A DNA stretch of 5,499 bases, from contig URAL01000060.1 of NCBI GenBank assembly GCA_900545805.1, positions 1 to 5,499 of the forward strand. Direction: 5' to 3'. Position numbers and translations under genes: made by a program. How positions within the stretch are numbered: position 1 is the stretch's first letter; each line of letters begins with the position of its first letter. Source of the stretch: an uncultured Eubacteriales bacterium (GTDB taxonomy: Bacteria; Bacillota; Clostridia; Oscillospirales; Oscillospiraceae). This document shows, one piece after another, positions 4,838 to 5,499 of this stretch. A model generated the notes under the pieces. The model worked only from the letters and a program-made list of their open reading frames with translations. It searched no databases and was not told the DNA's origin.

Positions 4838-5499
4838 TTACTTGTTCCTTTCCTTATACATTTTTGCCGCCCTGCTCATGGGGATGAGCGCGAGCGCCGT
4901 GACGACGGCGGCGGCAACGAACAGCTCGTTTACCGGCAGATAGCCCTCGGCTATGCTGCTTATGTCATAGCCCATTTCGCCTGCACGCTGAGCTGTGACG
5001 AAGATGAGGTTTCCGTTATCGACGACCTGATACACCTTCTCGCCGAAGGCGCGGCAGATGGGGTCTGCAAGCAGGGGGCCCGCTATCATCGGGAAGAATA
5101 CGAAGAACATGATCCTTATGCCCTCGAACTGGCCGCGGTGCTCCTCGGGATAAAGGCGCTTCATCCAGACGGTCATGGCCTGCATGAAAACGACGTAGCC
5201 GACGCCGACAAGGATTATGCCGGCAAAGCAGGGCCAGTTTGCCGCAAGATTCAGGGCGTTTTCCGTGTCGAACGTGCCCTGCATATTGCCGACGACGAAG
5301 TACACGAACAGGCAGCCGAGAATGCTCAGTATCGTCGCAAACGCGGCGACGGCCGGAACCTTTTTGTTGTTTATGACCTTTATAAACGGAACGGATACAG
5401 CGACGGCGATGAGCAGAGGAATGCCGAGGATGAGGCTTGGATCGTTAAAGCCGAGGGTGTAGTTCATCCAGTTCATGATGTGGATGAAATAGCAGTTGT
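4838..5499 (-). CDS. MFS transporter, C-terminal part (cut by window edge)
   Basis: The frame is open from the right edge to TAA at 4840-4838, giving about 219 visible residues. The Met at 5476 is internal: the frame continues upstream (residues NCYFIHI) with no stop and there is no ribosome binding site before it. Numbering from that Met, hydrophobic helices lie near 13-32, 42-63, 83-103, 120-140 and 184-200. A cytoplasmic-loop segment YPEEHRGQFEGIR (109-121) sits between two helices, as in MFS loops of sugar/cation symporter-like clostridial transporters, and the tail is basic (KMYKERNK). This is about half of a usual 12-helix, 400-480-residue carrier, so the N-terminal half lies outside the window. 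The substrate cannot be told. The gene is followed with 1 base spacing by the small DUF6440-like gene. Confidence 0.85.
   Translation of the reverse strand, partial: NCYFIHIMNWMNYTLGFNDPSLILGIPLLIAVAVSVPFIKVINNKKVPAVAAFATILSILGCLFVYFVVGNMQGTFDTENALNLAANWPCFAGIILVGVGYVVFMQAMTVWMKRLYPEEHRGQFEGIRIMFFVFFPMIAGPLLADPICRAFGEKVYQVVDNGNLIFVTAQRAGEMGYDISSIAEGYLPVNELFVAAAVVTALALIPMSRAAKMYKERNK

Overview
The window looks like chromosomal DNA from a low-to-mid-GC Gram-positive bacterium of the class Clostridia, probably a gut Oscillospirales/Ruminococcaceae-type organism. This rests on the protein families (MGDG-synthase-type diacylglycerol glucosyltransferase, YegS/DgkB-type lipid kinase, CrtO-like protein, DUF6440-like small protein), strong AGGAGG-type ribosome binding sites, GTG starts and a GC-rich codon style that still uses many ATA isoleucine codons. 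The taxon is inferred from style; no marker gene is present.

Layout. Bases 1-120 are AT-rich with no supportable gene. A good sigma-A-type promoter lies at 121-149. It is followed by five plus-strand genes packed with no gaps (183-4633): a CDP-alcohol phosphatidyltransferase (PgsA-like), a CrtO-like membrane protein (glycosyl-carotenoid acyltransferase family), a 683-residue fusion of a diacylglycerol glycosyltransferase with a diacylglycerol/lipid kinase, a Cof-type HAD phosphatase and a GNAT acetyltransferase. Successive genes overlap by 4, 4, 1 and 4 nt, so the cluster is almost certainly one translationally coupled operon. A bidirectional hairpin terminator (4632-4660) ends it. On the minus strand, converging on the same hairpin, are a 58-residue DUF6440-like protein (4660-4836) and, 1 nt upstream of it in transcription order, the C-terminal part of a major facilitator transporter that runs off the right edge (4838-5499).

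How the genes may work together. The first three genes sit around one lipid node. The PgsA-like enzyme consumes CDP-diacylglycerol to make a phosphatidyl-alcohol, probably the phosphatidylglycerol precursor. The glycosyltransferase half of the fusion would put sugar on diacylglycerol, and the kinase half would return diacylglycerol to phosphatidic acid. The CrtO-like protein belongs to a family whose characterised member acylates a sugar on a lipid, so it could acylate the glycolipid made next door. This fits glycolipid or lipoteichoic-acid-anchor synthesis with diacylglycerol recycling, but it is inference from families and gene order. The HAD and GNAT proteins have no substrate readable from sequence.

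The most notable items are the glycosyltransferase-lipid kinase fusion, a Shine-Dalgarno-like site and ATG placed exactly at its domain junction (possible separate kinase product), and the CrtO-like gene in a non-carotenoid, glycolipid setting.
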